Below are positions 24,902 through 33,974 of a DNA stretch of 64,000 nt, one piece after another (positions within the stretch are counted from its first letter, which is position 1; each line of letters opens with the position of its first letter). The notes under the pieces were generated by a model. It was given only the letters and a program-made list of their open reading frames with translations. It ran no database searches and had not been told where the DNA came from. The stretch is from Pontibacter mucosus (GTDB taxonomy: Bacteria; Bacteroidota; Bacteroidia; Cytophagales; Hymenobacteraceae): contig NZ_QBKI01000003.1 in the NCBI RefSeq assembly GCF_003054055.1, positions 310,001-374,000 of the forward strand, given 5' to 3'. Both the position numbers and the translations under genes were made by a program.

Positions 24902-26641
24902 ATGAGCCCTTATACAAGATATACCTTCCTGGCGGCACTAACCCTGCTGCTGTTCGGCTTTATGGCCGGATGTAACCAGAAAGACTCTGGGGATAAAAAG
25001 TCTGGCGGGATAGCCGACCTGTTTAAGAAAGACGAGCTGCCGCAGGCCACCACCGACAGCCTCTTTGTAAAAAGCTACCTGGCCAAGCGGCCTGAGTTTA
25101 AAGAGCACGAGGAGCTGATGTATCAGTTCTACAGCGACCGCAACTACAAGCTGGCCTGGTTTAAGGAGAACGAGCTGGTGCCGCAAGTGGATAAATTCCT
25201 GGGCGTGATAGACTCCTCCTACGCCGAGGGCCTGGACCCAAAGCGCTACAAGCTGGTGAACTTCAACGAGCTGTTTAAAAAGTATGAGGCGCTGGATGCC
25301 AAAGACTCCACCCGCCTGCAGCTGCAGCAGGAAATTGACGTGGCCCTCACGGCCTCCTACTTTAACTACGCCTCTGATTTTTACCGTGGCCGCGTAGACC
25401 CCACCTCGGACAACAGCGTGAACTGGGAAGTAAAGAAAAACAAAATAAAGCTGCACAAGGCTTTGCAAACCATCCTGGAGGAGCGCGAGAGCACGTACCC
25501 TTACTATGAGTTTGAGGCGCTACATGCCGGCTATATCCGGTTGCGCGATGTTCTGCAGGAGTACCGTGCGCTGCAGCAGAAAGGCGGCTGGCCTAAGGTG
25601 GAGCTTGGCGGCAAAAAATCCCTGCAGAAAGGTGATAGCGCACAAGCTGTCGCGGTGCTGCGTAAGCGGCTAAACCCAGGTCAGGCCATAGACCCGAGCG
25701 ACAAACGCTACTGGCACTTTGATGAGAAGCTGGAGACGCAGGTAAAGAAATTCCAGCAGCTGCACGGCCTGAAGGAGGACGGCGTAGTTGGCGGCGGCAC
25801 GCTGGCCACCATGAACGTGCCCATCGACAGCCGCATCGAGCAGATCATGATCAACATGGAGCGCTGGCGCTGGATTCCGAAACGGATGGTGCCGAAGAAC
25901 CTGGACCAGAAGTATATCTGGGTAAACATCCCGGAGTATAAACTCTATATCTACGAGGATCCTGACAATGACCCGGAGGCGGAGCGGGATTACAAGGAAG
26001 TGCTGAGCATGCGCGTGGTAGTGGGCAAAACCATGAACGCGACGCCGATCTTCAGCGAGAAGATGGAATATGTGGTGCTGGCGCCGTACTGGAACGTGCC
26101 CAACAGCATCGTGGAGCGCGAGATAAAGCCTAAGATGCTCAACAATCCCGACTGGCTCGACACGCAGAACATGGAGATCGTAACCAAGGAGCGCAACCCC
26201 AAACCAGTCTCACCTTACGACATCGACTGGGAGAGCGTGAACGAGAAGAACTTTCAGTACATGGTGCGCCAGAAGCCGGGCCCTAAGAACTCGCTCGGAA
26301 GTATGAAATTCCTGTTCCCCAACGAGCACGCCATTTACCTGCACGACACCCCGGCCAACGCCCTCTTCAGCCAGACAGAGCGTAACTTCAGCCACGGCTG
26401 CGTGCGCCTGGAAAAGCCTATGCAACTAGCCAAGTATGTATTGCGGGACATGCCGGAGTGGGATGAGCAAAGTATAGAGGATACTATTAATGCGGGCGAG
26501 GAGAAATGGATCACGCTGCCTAAGAAGATACAGGTATACCTGGTATACTTTACCAGCTGGGTAGACGCCGAGGGCAACGTGCATTTCAGGGAGGATCTTT
26601 ACGGCCACGACAAGGCCCTGAAGAAAGAATACTTTGGATAA
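24902..26641 (+). CDS. L,D-transpeptidase, YcbB/LdtD-like lipoprotein
   Basis: 579 residues. The lipoprotein signal is MSPYTRYTFLAALTLLLFGF, then MAGC with Cys21-Gly before the mature part. An N-terminal scaffold domain is followed by a peptidoglycan-binding domain (VAVLRKRLN through VKKFQQLHGLKEDGVVGGGT). The YkuD catalytic domain ends with IYLHDTPANALFSQTERNFS and HGCVRL, in which Cys500 is the nucleophile. It makes or edits 3-3 (meso-DAP to meso-DAP) cross-links in the periplasm and would be insensitive to most penicillins, as in LdtD/YcbB. The azurin-like gene follows 41 bases later in the same direction. Confidence 0.93.
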   Translation: MSPYTRYTFLAALTLLLFGFMAGCNQKDSGDKKSGGIADLFKKDELPQATTDSLFVKSYLAKRPEFKEHEELMYQFYSDRNYKLAWFKENELVPQVDKFLGVIDSSYAEGLDPKRYKLVNFNELFKKYEALDAKDSTRLQLQQEIDVALTASYFNYASDFYRGRVDPTSDNSVNWEVKKNKIKLHKALQTILEERESTYPYYEFEALHAGYIRLRDVLQEYRALQQKGGWPKVELGGKKSLQKGDSAQAVAVLRKRLNPGQAIDPSDKRYWHFDEKLETQVKKFQQLHGLKEDGVVGGGTLATMNVPIDSRIEQIMINMERWRWIPKRMVPKNLDQKYIWVNIPEYKLYIYEDPDNDPEAERDYKEVLSMRVVVGKTMNATPIFSEKMEYVVLAPYWNVPNSIVEREIKPKMLNNPDWLDTQNMEIVTKERNPKPVSPYDIDWESVNEKNFQYMVRQKPGPKNSLGSMKFLFPNEHAIYLHDTPANALFSQTERNFSHGCVRLEKPMQLAKYVLRDMPEWDEQSIEDTINAGEEKWITLPKKIQVYLVYFTSWVDAEGNVHFREDLYGHDKALKKEYFG

Positions 26642-26682
26642 GAAACGGGGTAGCCCGTAAGCAGCCCACAGCTTTTAAGTTT

Positions 26683-27222
26683 ATGAAGAAGTTATTGTTA
26701 AGCATCCTACCCTTAATGATGATACTTTGGAGTTGCGGCCCGCAGGAGCAGGAAGGTGAATCCGAGGTATTCTCTACCCTGAAAGATACCGCAACCGCCT
26801 CCAGCGCCCCGTTGGTAGAGGAGAAGGACACCACCAAACAGGAGGTACAGGAACTGGAACTACATGCCCTCGGCAACACGCTGGAGGAAATAAAGTATGG
26901 ACAGGATACGCTTCGCGTGAAAACCGGCGCGCTGGTAAAGCTAACCTTCGTGAATGAGGGCATCGACATGCCCATGGTGCACAATGTGGTGTTTACCGCC
27001 CCGGGCAAGTATAAACAGGTGGCTTTGGCTGGGGCAAGTATAGGGGCCTCAGGAAACTACGTGCCTGAAAGTGAGGCCGTGATTGCCGCCACTCCGATAG
27101 CCCTGCCCGGGCAAACGGTGGAACTGGAGTTTACGGCCCCCACCACGCCCGGTTATTACGATTTCGTGTGTACCTACCCCGGGCATTGGAGCAAAATGCA
27201 TGGCGTGCTGGAGGTAAAGTAG
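26683..27222 (+). CDS. Azurin/plastocyanin-like type 1 copper lipoprotein
   Basis: 179 residues. Lipobox LWSC gives Cys18; an acidic linker (20-60) tethers the cupredoxin domain. All four type 1 copper ligands can be placed: His100 in PMVHNVV, then Cys163, His168 and Met172 in CTYPGHWSKM, the azurin/auracyanin arrangement. It is a small periplasmic electron carrier. Its position directly before the Fnr-like regulator and the cbb3 oxidase genes suggests it delivers electrons to the oxidase from an upstream complex, as inference. Two AAGTATA motifs lie within (27007 and 27036). Confidence 0.93.
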   Translation: MKKLLLSILPLMMILWSCGPQEQEGESEVFSTLKDTATASSAPLVEEKDTTKQEVQELELHALGNTLEEIKYGQDTLRVKTGALVKLTFVNEGIDMPMVHNVVFTAPGKYKQVALAGASIGASGNYVPESEAVIAATPIALPGQTVELEFTAPTTPGYYDFVCTYPGHWSKMHGVLEVK

Positions 27223-27296
27223 TATAAACGAGGGCCATCGAACGGAATCTTTAGAAAGCATGTTACCGGGAGTAGAATTTATGGCAGTATTTTGCC

Positions 27297-27304
27297 TAAT
27301 TTTG
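27297..27304 (+). promoter_or_regulatory. -7 promoter box for the fnr-like gene
   Basis: TAATTTTG matches TAnnTTTG exactly and lies 23 bases before the ATG. An A/T-rich TTTATG lies about 19 bases upstream but is not a clean TTTG. Confidence 0.5.
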
Positions 27305-27327
27305 CACCCAACATACTTTACCCCCAC

Positions 27328-28032
27328 ATGAAGTTCACACCACCGGATTGCCAACAATGTTTGAGCAGAAAGAACTCGCTTCTGGGCTGTTGCCACGGGC
27401 AGGAACTCGAGGACTTATCTGCCAGCAAGTCGAGCTGCCTGTATAAGAAAGGGCAGGTTATCTTTAGCGAAGGCTCCAAGCCTACGGGCCTGCACTGCGT
27501 GCATTCCGGCAAGGTAAAGGTGTGCAAGCTGGGCAGCGACGGCAAGGAGCAGATCATACGGCTGGCAAAGCCGGGCGACGTGGTCGGTTACCGCGCCCTG
27601 ATGGCCGACTCCAACTATTCAGCGTCTGCAGTGGCCCTGGATGATGCCGTGGTGTGCTTTGTACCGAAGTCGCAGTTCATGGACCTCATTCATGAGAACA
27701 TGGATTTCTCGAACGGCCTGATGAAGCTGCTCTCCAAAGCCCTTGGCGAAGCCGAGGAACGCATGACGCAGATGGCCTACAAGCCGGTGCGCGAGCGTTT
27801 GGCCGAGGCGCTGCTGCTGCTCCAGAAGACCTACCAGCAAGGGGAGGGGCAGGACAATTTCACCATCTCCATCTCCCGCGAGGATCTGGCGGCCATTGTC
27901 GGCACTGCCAAGGAGACGACTATCCGGCTCCTGTCAGAGTTTAAGGAGGAGCAAATCATCACGACAAAGGGCAGCAGCATCACCATCCTCAACCCGGATA
28001 AGCTTTACAGCATCTGCCACCTCTACGATTAA
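27328..28032 (+). CDS. Crp/Fnr-family regulator with N-terminal cysteine cluster
   Basis: 234 residues from the ATG at 27328. The frame is open back to a TTG at 27292, but the extra 12 residues overlap the promoter box. The N-terminus has Cys8-x2-Cys11, Cys21-Cys22 and Cys37, consistent with an oxygen-sensing iron-sulphur centre as in FNR. The cNMP-type beta-barrel follows (KKGQVIFSEGSKPTGLHCVH, GDVVGYRAL), then a dimer helix (MAYKPVRERLAEALLLL) and a winged helix-turn-helix (SREDLAAIVGTAKETTIRLL). Next to the cbb3 oxidase genes, several of which are preceded by TGAC-N4-GTCA palindromes, it is the prime candidate for their activator at low oxygen. Ligand and cluster type are unproven. Confidence 0.9.
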   Translation: MKFTPPDCQQCLSRKNSLLGCCHGQELEDLSASKSSCLYKKGQVIFSEGSKPTGLHCVHSGKVKVCKLGSDGKEQIIRLAKPGDVVGYRALMADSNYSASAVALDDAVVCFVPKSQFMDLIHENMDFSNGLMKLLSKALGEAEERMTQMAYKPVRERLAEALLLLQKTYQQGEGQDNFTISISREDLAAIVGTAKETTIRLLSEFKEEQIITTKGSSITILNPDKLYSICHLYD

Positions 28033-28071
28033 AAGCATAGCCAGGCTGGCATTATGAAGTATACACAAAGC

Positions 28072-28104
28072 AAAAGGCCGACTGCAGAACAGTCGGCCTT
28101 TTTG
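28072..28104 (+). terminator. Terminator of the fnr-like gene
   Basis: Perfect 12-bp stem AAAGGCCGACTG (28073-28084) and CAGTCGGCCTTT (28090-28101), 5-base loop, then TT. It separates the regulator from the ccoI transcript. Confidence 0.9.
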
Positions 28105-28358
28105 CGTTCGCATGGTCTATACGATACGCCAACACCATGTATACTTAACTAACTAAACACTAAACTAATCTTTTCTAAGTTGGCTTTGCGCCAAAGCTGT
28201 GTCAGAAGTACGGTACACCTCAACAGTTCACTCTCGACCTCTTTCACAGCTTTGGACTTGTAAGCAGCTCTTTGTCTCACCTTAAACCACTGCAGCAAAG
28301 CACTTATCTGTAGCTAACCCGGCGCTCGCTTCTCGGGCCGTTATCGTTAACCTTACTG

Positions 28359-28370
28359 TGACAAAAGTCC
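28359..28370. promoter_or_regulatory. FNR-like box, one mismatch, upstream of ccoI
   Basis: TGACAAAAGTCC: TGAC-N4-GTCA with the last base changed. It lies 115 bases upstream of ccoI, and 85 bases from the TACCTTTG box, which is far for direct activation. See the perfect sites at 31523, 35469 and 38285. Confidence 0.45.
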
Positions 28371-28449
28371 GCGTTTTTTAGAGCCTGTGCACTGACAAGG
28401 ATCAACTTCGAAGCTGATTATTATCATCATTTGCGCGGGGGGCGGCCTC

Positions 28450-28457
28450 TACCTTTG
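28450..28457 (+). promoter_or_regulatory. -7 promoter box for ccoI
   Basis: TACCTTTG matches TAnnTTTG and lies 27 bases before the ATG. The only TTTG upstream (28430) is 16 rather than 19 bases away. Confidence 0.45.
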
Positions 28458-28484
28458 CAGAAACCATAAAAACCGACAATTGAG

Positions 28485-30893
28485 ATGGAAGCCGCACTCC
28501 AAACCAATGTTCAGACCTGTTACCATTGCGGGTACTCCTGCGTGGAAGAGACGATTGTAGCGCATGATAAAACGTTTTGCTGCGATGGCTGCAAGACCGT
28601 TTATGAGCTTTTAGAAGAGAACAACCTTTGCAATTACTATAACCTGGAAGAGAACCCGGGGATTACCGGTAAAAAGCCGGTGGCAGAAGCCCGTTTTGCC
28701 TATCTGGATGATGCCGGCGTAGAAGCCCAACTGATTAACTTTAAGAGCGACAACATTGCCAAGATCACGTTTTACATTCCGCAGATGCACTGCAGTTCGT
28801 GTATCTGGCTGCTGGAAAATCTGTTTAAGCTCAACCCCGGCATCTCGGAGACAACCGTAAACTTCCTGCGAAAAGAAGTGTCGCTGACCTATTTCCCGCA
28901 GAAGACGACGCTCCGTGAGGTGGTGACCCTGCTGGCGCGCATCGGGTATGAACCGGAAATAACGCTGGCCAATACCGATGGCAAGAAAACCAGCAAACCA
29001 AGCCGAACCATTATCTATAAGTTAGGCATCGCGGGTTTCGCCTTTGGCAATGTCATGCTGCTGGCCTTCCCCGACTACGTGGACTTTACACAAGGGCTGC
29101 AGCGCACGTTTGGTTCTTTCTTTGGTTACCTGAGCATTCTCTTGTCGATACCGGTGTTTTTCTACAGTGCCCGGGGCTTTTTCACGTCGGCCTGGGAAGG
29201 AATTAAACAGCGCATGGTCAACATCGATTTGCCTATCTCCACTGGTTTGCTGGCACTCTTCTTTGTCTCCATCTTTGACATCGTTACAGGGCGTGGCCCA
29301 GGCTACCTCGACTCGTTTACCGGCCTGGTGTTTTTCATGCTGATTGGTAAATACTTCCAGCAGCGCACCTTCGACAGTTTGTCCTTCGACCGGGATTATA
29401 CTTCCTACTTCCCGGTTTCGATTACAGTACTGAAGGAGGATGGCGAAGAGTCCTCTACAGCGGTACGAAACCTGAAGGTAGGCGACCGTATCCGTATTCG
29501 GAACCAGGAGCTTATACCAGCCGATGCCATGCTGCTGCGCGGCGGCGCCATGATAGACTATAGCTTTGTGTCTGGTGAGTCGGAGCCTGTGGAGAAGGTG
29601 GTGGGCGAAGTGATTTATGCCGGTGGCCGCCAGATAGGGGAGAGCATCGAGCTGGAAGTTGTGAAAGAGGTATCGCAGGGATACCTGACCCAACTCTGGA
29701 ACGATACGGTCTTCTCTAAAGACGAAAAGCAGAACCTGCATACTTATTCCAACATAGCGGGCAAGTGGTTTATCATCGTGACCATGATGGTAGCGGCCGG
29801 CGCGCTTATTTACTGGGTGCCCCGCGATATGGACATGGCCATGCGCGCTTTCACCTCGGTACTCATCATTGCCTGTCCGTGTGCACTGTCGCTGGCAACA
29901 CCGTTTGTGCACGGGCACACCATGCGGGTGTTTGGCCGCAACAAATTCTACCTCAAAAACACGGGGGTGGTAGAGCGCCTGGCCAAGATAGACACCGTTG
30001 TATTCGACAAGACGGGTACCCTGACCGAGCCGAGTGAAGCTGCGTTAACCTATACAGGGAAAGCACTTTCGCAGGAACAGGAGCAAGCTATACTTTCAGT
30101 GCTGCGCCACTCCACACACCCGCTCAGCCAGCGTATCAGTCAGCACTTAAAGGGTACCTCATCTCCCGTAACCAATTTCCAGGAGTATACCGGCAAAGGC
30201 CTGGCAGGTGAAGTAAACGGCTTGTTGGTACGGGCGGGCTCTGCAGCATACTTAGGCGTGCCTGCAGAGAAGCAAAAGGACACCCTCAAAACTACGGTCT
30301 ATGTTTCTATCGACGGTGTGGTGTTGGGTTACTTTACCTTTTACAACGTGTACCGCGAAGGGGTGAAGCAAGTGTTGCAGGAACTGGGCGATAAAAAGAT
30401 AGCTGTGTTGTCTGGGGATAACGATCATGAGGAAGCCCGCCTGAGAGAGCTGCTCGGTAAGGAGGCTGAGCTAAGCTTCAACCAATCTCCGGTGCAGAAA
30501 CTGGAATACATTCAGCAACTGAAAGCCCAGGAGAACCGCCAGGTACTGATGGTGGGGGATGGCCTGAACGACGCCGGCGCCCTGAAGCAAAGCGACGCAG
30601 GCATTGCCCTGAGCAACAGCGTCACCAACTTCTCGCCATCCTGCGATGCCATCCTCGATGCCAGTGCTTTCGATAGGCTGGGGACTTTTCTCAACTTCTC
30701 TAAAACGACCATGACCCTCATCCTGTTGACCTTTGCCGTTTCGCTGGTCTACAACGTGATCGGGTTAACCATGGCAGTGATGGGTCTTTTCACACCTATC
30801 GTGTCTGCTATTCTGATGCCAATAAGTACGCTCAGCGTGATGACCTTCGCCACGCTCTCGGTGAAATATGCCGCCAGAAAGGCTGGGTTGTAA
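28485..30893 (+). CDS. ccoI: Copper-translocating P-type ATPase for cbb3 oxidase assembly (CcoI)
   Basis: 802 residues. A Cys-rich N-terminal metal-binding segment (CYHCGYSC at 12-19 and CCDGC at 32-36) precedes an HMA-like domain with MHCSSC (about 103-108). Eight membrane helices follow, with the ion-path CPC motif (464-466), phosphorylated Asp508 in DKTGTLT, HSTHPLSQ in the nucleotide domain and GDGLND before the last helices. The double metal-binding N-terminus and location with ccoS and ccoNO mark it as CcoI/FixI, which exports copper for the CuB site of cbb3 oxidase rather than for detoxification. It is followed 145 bases later by ccoS. Confidence 0.93.
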   Translation: MEAALQTNVQTCYHCGYSCVEETIVAHDKTFCCDGCKTVYELLEENNLCNYYNLEENPGITGKKPVAEARFAYLDDAGVEAQLINFKSDNIAKITFYIPQMHCSSCIWLLENLFKLNPGISETTVNFLRKEVSLTYFPQKTTLREVVTLLARIGYEPEITLANTDGKKTSKPSRTIIYKLGIAGFAFGNVMLLAFPDYVDFTQGLQRTFGSFFGYLSILLSIPVFFYSARGFFTSAWEGIKQRMVNIDLPISTGLLALFFVSIFDIVTGRGPGYLDSFTGLVFFMLIGKYFQQRTFDSLSFDRDYTSYFPVSITVLKEDGEESSTAVRNLKVGDRIRIRNQELIPADAMLLRGGAMIDYSFVSGESEPVEKVVGEVIYAGGRQIGESIELEVVKEVSQGYLTQLWNDTVFSKDEKQNLHTYSNIAGKWFIIVTMMVAAGALIYWVPRDMDMAMRAFTSVLIIACPCALSLATPFVHGHTMRVFGRNKFYLKNTGVVERLAKIDTVVFDKTGTLTEPSEAALTYTGKALSQEQEQAILSVLRHSTHPLSQRISQHLKGTSSPVTNFQEYTGKGLAGEVNGLLVRAGSAAYLGVPAEKQKDTLKTTVYVSIDGVVLGYFTFYNVYREGVKQVLQELGDKKIAVLSGDNDHEEARLRELLGKEAELSFNQSPVQKLEYIQQLKAQENRQVLMVGDGLNDAGALKQSDAGIALSNSVTNFSPSCDAILDASAFDRLGTFLNFSKTTMTLILLTFAVSLVYNVIGLTMAVMGLFTPIVSAILMPISTLSVMTFATLSVKYAARKAGL

Positions 30894-30899
30894 TGACTA

Positions 30900-31036
30900 A
30901 TGATTAGTAAATAATGAGTAGTGACTATTCCAAAGATTGTCCTTCATCACTCTCAACTCTCAACTCTTAACTCTTAACTCTTAACTCTTAACTCTTAACT
31001 CTCAACTCTTAACTCTTAACTCTTAACTCTCAACTA
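30900..31036. repeat. Heptad repeat array (AACTCTT units)
   Basis: From about 30955 to 31032 the sequence is a near-perfect tandem array of roughly eleven 7-base units of AACTCTT or AACTCTC. It is preceded by ATGATTAGTAAATAATGAGT-like words (30898-30930). It ends 6 bases before the ccoS start codon, so it forms most of the ccoS leader. Confidence 0.85.
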
Positions 31037-31038
31037 GC

Positions 31039-31245
31039 ATGTACATCATATTCTTAATGATAGCTATAAGTGTAACGGTAGCCGCCTGTTTCCTAGGCGC
31101 TTTTCTCTGGGCAGTTCGTTCCGGGCAGTACGACGATGACTACACCCCCGCTGTGCGCATGCTCTTCGAGAATGACACGGCGCAGCAGGATACCGCCAGG
31201 CAACAGAAAAAAGGGGACAAACTTTATCCTGAGGCTAAAACCTGA
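31039..31245 (+). CDS. ccoS: cbb3-type oxidase assembly protein CcoS
   Basis: 68 residues, a single-helix membrane protein. The N-terminal helix MYIIFLMIAISVTVAACFLG and the signature FLWAVRSGQYDDDYTPAVRM identify CcoS (FixS), needed to insert cofactors (haem b and CuB) into cbb3 oxidase. It sits between ccoI and ccoNO as in many species. The hydrophilic tail is Gln/Lys-rich and not conserved. The gene is directly preceded by the heptad array, an unusual leader. Confidence 0.93.
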   Translation: MYIIFLMIAISVTVAACFLGAFLWAVRSGQYDDDYTPAVRMLFENDTAQQDTARQQKKGDKLYPEAKT

Positions 31246-31687
31246 CAATCCTATACTTTATAAATCATACGTTCCGCCTGCTGTTTTCCTCAGCCCCAGG
31301 CTGGCCAGGTGGATTGTATCCTATATAAAAGCATTATGCAGGGGTAGCCGTCAACCTTTGATACTGCTTACTTTAGGGTACGGCATCATAGGTGTAAATC
31401 CTGCTATAAACTGAGAGCATGTCACTTACCTGTAACGAGTTCCACCCTTCTTCTAAAGTATAGAATTAGGTTAAGTTGTGTTGGGTACGGCAAAGGCAAC
31501 TGATATCAATCACCTGCTAAAGTGACTTACGTCATCTTTTAAAAAGGCAAACCTGCCCAATTTTGAATCCTGAAAAAACACAGTATTCCAAATACCGACT
31601 TTCCTTTCAGACCGGGTACTGTGACTTTATAGAGTACAAATAATTAACTAGGACACAAACAATTAAACAAATCGGAGGACACCGCAC
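31246..31687. other. Upstream region of the ccoNO operon
   Basis: 442 bases without a gene. It holds TATACTT at 31252, AAGTATA at 31456, the perfect FNR-like box at 31523-31534 and a CAATTTTG -7-like box at 31558-31565. A good GGAGG lies 9 bases before the ccoNO start, unusual in this phylum. The first 200 bases show nothing recognised. Confidence 0.65.
31523..31565 (+). promoter_or_regulatory. FNR-like box and promoter of ccoNO
   Basis: TGAC-TTAC-GTCA (31523-31534), perfect palindrome, followed by CAATTTTG (31558-31565). From palindrome centre to the -7-like box is 29.5 bases, placing the box near -41.5 from the expected start of transcription, the classic class II activator position. The same geometry occurs at 35469. 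Confidence 0.65.
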
Positions 31688-33877
31688 ATGTCAACTAATG
31701 CAGCTGAAGTCTTGGAGAATGCGCCCGACCGGGTAGTGCCGAAAGGCACGGACCGGGGCGTGACCGACACGTTCTTTTATGACAATAAGATCGTTCGGGA
31801 TTTTGGTATAGCCACCGTGTTCTGGGGCGTAGCCGGTATGCTGATAGGCGTCATTATCGCCTTCCAGCTGGCTAACCCGGATATGAACATGGGTACACAG
31901 TATACCACCTTTGGTCGGGTTAGGCCGCTGCACACCAACGCAGTTATTTTCGCATTTGTGGGCAACGCCATTTTTATGGGTGTCTACTACTCGCTGCAGC
32001 GCCTTTGTAAGGCCCGCATGTATTCAGACCTTCTCAGCAAAATTCACTTCTGGGGCTGGCAGCTGATTATTGTGGCCGCAGTTATCACGCTTCCGCTGGG
32101 CATGACCTCCTCCAAAGAGTATGCTGAGTTGGAGTGGCCTATAGATATTGCTATTACCCTGATTTGGGTGGTGTTTGGCTGGAACATGTTCGGTACTATT
32201 TCCAAGCGCCGCGAAAAGCACATGTACGTAGCCATCTGGTTCTACATTGCCACCTTCTTAACGGTAGCCGTACTGCACATTGTAAACTCCTACGCCCTGC
32301 CAGTTGATTTCTTCAAGAGCTATTCTGGCTACGCTGGTGTGCAGGATGCGCTGGTGCAGTGGTGGTATGGCCACAACGCGGTGGCATTCTTCCTGACCAC
32401 GCCGTTCCTGGGCCTGATGTACTACTTCCTGCCTAAAGCGGCCAACCGCCCGGTATACTCTTACCGCCTGTCCATCATTCACTTCTGGTCCCTGATCTTT
32501 ATTTACATCTGGGCCGGCCCGCACCACCTGCTTTATACTTCCCTGCCTGACTGGGCACAGTCGCTGGGTGTGGTATTCTCCGTGATGCTGATTGCTCCGA
32601 GCTGGGGTGGTATGATTAACGGCCTTTTGACACTGCGCGGCGCCTGGGATAAGGTGCGCGAGGAGCCGGTGCTTAAGTTCATGGTGGTGGCTATCACCGC
32701 CTACGGTATGGCTACTTTCGAGGGCCCGATGCTGTCGCTGAAGAACGTAAACGCCATTGCCCACTTTACCGACTGGATCGTAGCACACGTGCACGTGGGT
32801 GCCCTGGGCTGGAACGGCTTCCTGACCTTTGCCATACTTTACTGGCTGTTCCCACGCATCTACAAAACCGAGCTATACTCTAAGAAGCTGGCCAACACCC
32901 ACTTCTGGCTCGGCACACTGGGTATCCTGTTCTACGCCATTCCGATGTACTGGGCCGGATTTACACAAGGCCTGATGTGGAAACAATTCACAGCTGAAGG
33001 TACGCTGCAGTATTCTAACTTCCTGGAGACCGTGCTGCAGATTGTGCCGATGTACTACCTGCGTGGTATCGGTGGTATCCTGTACCTGGGTGGTGTGTTC
33101 CTGATGGTGTACAACCTGTACAAGACAGCCAAGTCCGGCAGCCTGGTAGCCAACGAAAAAACCGAGGCCCCTGTAATTGTGCTGTCTACTTCCAAGAACG
33201 CCGGTCACTGGCACGCCTGGATTGAGAAGCGCCCAACACAAATGGCTATCTGGGCAACCATTGCCATCCTGATTGGCGGTCTGGTAGAGTTCATCCCTGC
33301 CTTCGTGATTAAATCCAACGTGCCGACAATCGAGAGCGTGAAGCCTTATACTTCGCTGGAGCTGCAAGGGCGCGACCTGTACATAAAAGAGGGTTGCGTG
33401 AACTGCCACACCCAGATGGTACGTCCATTCAGATCCGAGACCGAGCGATACGGAGAGTATTCGAAAGCAGGCGAGTTCGTGTATGACCACAACTTCCTGT
33501 GGGGTTCCAAGCGAACCGGTCCGGACCTTCACCGCGTAGGTGGCAAGTATCCGCACAGCTGGCACTACCACCACATGATGGACCCAACCTCTATGTCGCC
33601 AGGCTCTATTATGCCAGCTTACCCCTGGTTGTTTGAGCAGGACATCGACCTGAGCTCAACCGAGGCCAAACTGAAGACCCTGAAAAAGCTGGGCGTACCT
33701 TACGAGGATGAGTACATCGCCAACGCCAACAAGGAGTTGATGGCACAAGCCACCGGGATTACGGAGCAACTGGCAAAAGAAGGCATCGAGGTGAAACCAG
33801 AGGCTGAGATTGTGGCCCTGATAGCTTACCTGCAGCGCCTGGGTACGGACATTAAGGTGAAAGAAGTAACGGAGTAG
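31688..33877 (+). CDS. ccoN: cbb3 cytochrome oxidase fused subunits I and II (CcoNO)
   Basis: 729 residues. The N-terminal two thirds are CcoN: haem/copper oxidase helices with His ligands in LHTNAVIFAFVGNAIF, WWYGHNAVAFFLTTPFLG, WAGPHHLLYT and IVAHVHVGALGWNG. The C-terminal part is CcoO, a membrane-anchored cytochrome c with CVNCH (570-574) and axial Met642 in SPGSIMPAYPW. CcoN and CcoO are separate in proteobacteria; the single-chain CcoNO is a Bacteroidota habit. It is the oxygen-reducing core of a high-affinity oxidase in the inner membrane. ATG chosen with GGAGG upstream. Followed by ccoQ after 97 bases containing a large hairpin. Confidence 0.95.
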   Translation: MSTNAAEVLENAPDRVVPKGTDRGVTDTFFYDNKIVRDFGIATVFWGVAGMLIGVIIAFQLANPDMNMGTQYTTFGRVRPLHTNAVIFAFVGNAIFMGVYYSLQRLCKARMYSDLLSKIHFWGWQLIIVAAVITLPLGMTSSKEYAELEWPIDIAITLIWVVFGWNMFGTISKRREKHMYVAIWFYIATFLTVAVLHIVNSYALPVDFFKSYSGYAGVQDALVQWWYGHNAVAFFLTTPFLGLMYYFLPKAANRPVYSYRLSIIHFWSLIFIYIWAGPHHLLYTSLPDWAQSLGVVFSVMLIAPSWGGMINGLLTLRGAWDKVREEPVLKFMVVAITAYGMATFEGPMLSLKNVNAIAHFTDWIVAHVHVGALGWNGFLTFAILYWLFPRIYKTELYSKKLANTHFWLGTLGILFYAIPMYWAGFTQGLMWKQFTAEGTLQYSNFLETVLQIVPMYYLRGIGGILYLGGVFLMVYNLYKTAKSGSLVANEKTEAPVIVLSTSKNAGHWHAWIEKRPTQMAIWATIAILIGGLVEFIPAFVIKSNVPTIESVKPYTSLELQGRDLYIKEGCVNCHTQMVRPFRSETERYGEYSKAGEFVYDHNFLWGSKRTGPDLHRVGGKYPHSWHYHHMMDPTSMSPGSIMPAYPWLFEQDIDLSSTEAKLKTLKKLGVPYEDEYIANANKELMAQATGITEQLAKEGIEVKPEAEIVALIAYLQRLGTDIKVKEVTE

Positions 33878-33885
33878 TTAAAAGC

Positions 33886-33959
33886 GACACTCGTATTGCG
33901 TATCACGACACACGACAAAAAATCGTGATACTTGATTCGAGATACGTGATACGGGTGTC
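33886..33959. repeat. Large imperfect hairpin between ccoNO and ccoQ
   Basis: The left arm starts GACACTCGTATTG and the right arm ends GATACGGGTGTC. Inside, CGTATCACGA-type words are repeated in both orientations (GTATCACG, ATCGTGATAC, GATACGTGATAC). It fills most of the 97-base spacer and may stabilise the ccoNO mRNA end or reduce read-through. Confidence 0.6.
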
Positions 33960-33974
33960 ACAAATTCTAAAGAA

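Larger units (their letters stand above)
28105..28484. other. Long structured leader region before ccoI
   Basis: 380 bases without a gene. It holds CATGGT...ACCATG (28111-28139), a perfect 11-bp inverted repeat CCAAAGCTGTG (28191-28201) with CACAGCTTTGG (28245-28255), an imperfect FNR-like site (28359-28370) and a TACCTTTG box (28450-28457). A TTTG at 28430-28433 is only 16 bases from that box. No known riboswitch pattern was recognised. Confidence 0.5.

Noticed and set aside
30955..31036. CRISPR array
   Set aside because: The units are contiguous 7-base repeats without unique spacers, and no cas gene is present.
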